A stretch of 64,000 nt of DNA, taken from NCBI GenBank assembly GCA_037179385.1, contig CM074195.1, positions 30,522,222-30,586,221 of the forward strand. The letters run 5' to 3'. How positions within the stretch are numbered: the first letter of the stretch is position 1; every line of letters begins with the position of its first letter. The notes below the pieces were generated by a model that ran no database searches, had not been told where the DNA came from, and saw only the letters and a program-made list of their open reading frames with translations. Made by a program: the position numbers and the translations under genes. Source of the DNA: Holothuria scabra (lineage: Eukaryota; Echinodermata; Holothuroidea; Aspidochirotida; Holothuriidae). Of this stretch, positions 62,571-64,000 are shown in pieces.

Positions 62571-64000
62571 AGTAAATAAGCCGCTTTGACAGTTCGGGGG
62601 TAGCGGATCCTCTGCATAAAATACATGAAAATTAACCCGGCAAAGGCAGGCTGTCTAATTAAGCCGAGCGCCACCATCCCTCGTGCATAAAATGTTGACT
62701 TCAATTAAAAATATTAGCACATTGCAAAATGACAGAAGTAAGCAAATTAAATGCAGTTTCGTAGCCAATTTTGGTGTGGAAGGGCAAACTCCACTCGTCG
62801 TTCACATTCTACCTCCCTTGCGCCCGAATTTTTTATCTAGTTTGGAGAATGGGGGGGGGGGGGGGGCGGGGAGCACGCTTCCACTGTCCCTGCCTCGTAC
62901 GCATATGTCTACAAACAAAGCAATTGTTGGAAGATAAACTGGAAATTATAATTCTTCACAATTTCTGTCATTTGGAAGGAAAGAAATTCATCTCTTGTTG
63001 ACTATGCGTAACAGTCTTGCCCAAAAGGCACAAATTAGCAGATTTCCAGAAATTGACTCGTTTAGCAAGTTTTTGAACAGTCTCCGGAAAAAAGATTGAA
63101 GTAGGGAGCTTACAGTTCCCTGATTGAAGTCTGCATTCAACAAACTTATAGGACGCCGTTTCTTGGGGCTCAGTATGTCTCCCTTCTTTTCAATCTGTAA
63201 AATGACTTCAACTTGTTGAAGTTAGGTGACCTCTTACCAGAACAACAAAGTATACCTCTAAAAGATCTTTTCCAATTAAATCGTAGAGAAAATGTCACCA
63301 AAAATCTTTTCTTTTTACTTGGAGGAAGAACTTTATTTACAACTTGCACAAATTACATACAAAAAATGATTAAAGAGAAATATTATATCTACAAGAATTT
63401 ACAGTTTGAATAACGTTTACCTGTTTTTCAACCGGAATATATCACATGCTAAATCGTAACCTTTTTTTCTTCTTTTCTTTTTAAAGAGGGAAGGGGAAGA
63501 ACTTTATTTTCATCCGGGAATATACATAGACAACAAAAGTTGAAAAATAAGCTACATTTACATTTAAAAGTGTTGACAGTCTGATCAATTGGTAGTACAG
63601 TATTTTCATTTTTCTTTTCACAGTAACTTTCTCCGAGATTCATTTCCCTTTTAATTCTATTTTATTGAGGAATTTATCCTTGAGTTTATTTCAAGAGATG
63701 AAATCAAATAACCAAAATATAGATATCAAAGAAGTAAGCTGAAAATAATAAAAAAAAATGACCAAAAAGAAATTCATTTCCATTCTTTTTCTGAAAAATA
63801 TTTTTCTTTTCCCTTTAAAGCAATATTTTTCTTCATTATGTTGAACATAATTAAACAAACAGGCTAACAGCTGAAAAATAAATGTAATATTTACAAGCAA
63901 ATACAGTGTAAATCATTTAGCTTGCATCACATTTTTAAGACTAAAAATTTGCCTTACATATAGAATGCTTTCACTGACGTGAAAAAGCCCCGCCCATTTT
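62571..64000. other. gene-poor window end
   Basis: A G-run at about 62851-62872, two GAAGAACTTTATT repeats (63310 and 63480), and AT-rich sequence. No gene seen. Confidence 0.55.

Overview
The window is eukaryotic, from an invertebrate animal. It is AT-rich, has long introns with GT-AG borders, and carries many MITEs, SINEs, LINE fragments and Penelope-like elements. I infer a marine invertebrate, perhaps an echinoderm-like deuterostome, but nothing here fixes the species.

Positions 762-39241 (+ strand) hold the 3' two-thirds of one gene, an agrin orthologue (heparan sulfate proteoglycan of basement membranes and synapses). Nineteen exons can be joined with matching splice phases to a TGA stop at 39239, giving about 1318 residues. 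The order is: lustrin-like Cys module, CC-x-DGET module, two laminin-EGF domains, Kazal domain, second CC-x-DGET module, EGF, LamG1, two EGFs, LamG2, EGF, a roughly 300-residue Met/Thr-rich linker, LamG3. This matches vertebrate agrin domain by domain, except that no SEA domain is visible and the linker and lustrin-like module are extra. The N-terminal part of the gene lies upstream of the window.

The most interesting signals lie at the positions of the two regulated splice sites of vertebrate agrin. The intron at the y site in LamG2 (23677-31800) contains two frame-preserving candidate microexons of 42 and 24 nt that encode acidic peptides. The intron at the z site in LamG3 (37436-39077) contains a 21-nt candidate microexon with a strong donor. 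Vertebrate agrin uses such small inserts to tune heparin binding and Lrp4/MuSK activation.

Positions 39242-45828 are 3' UTR and gene-poor sequence. Positions 45829-52545 hold two different Penelope-like retroelements placed tail to tail. Each has an inverted copy of its own end and is bordered by (TA)n tracts, and both have disrupted reading frames. Positions 52546-64000 are gene-poor: a tRNA-Pro(AGG) gene, a LINE 3' end, several TIR elements, and a cluster of related short repeats with a GAAGAACTTTATT core.
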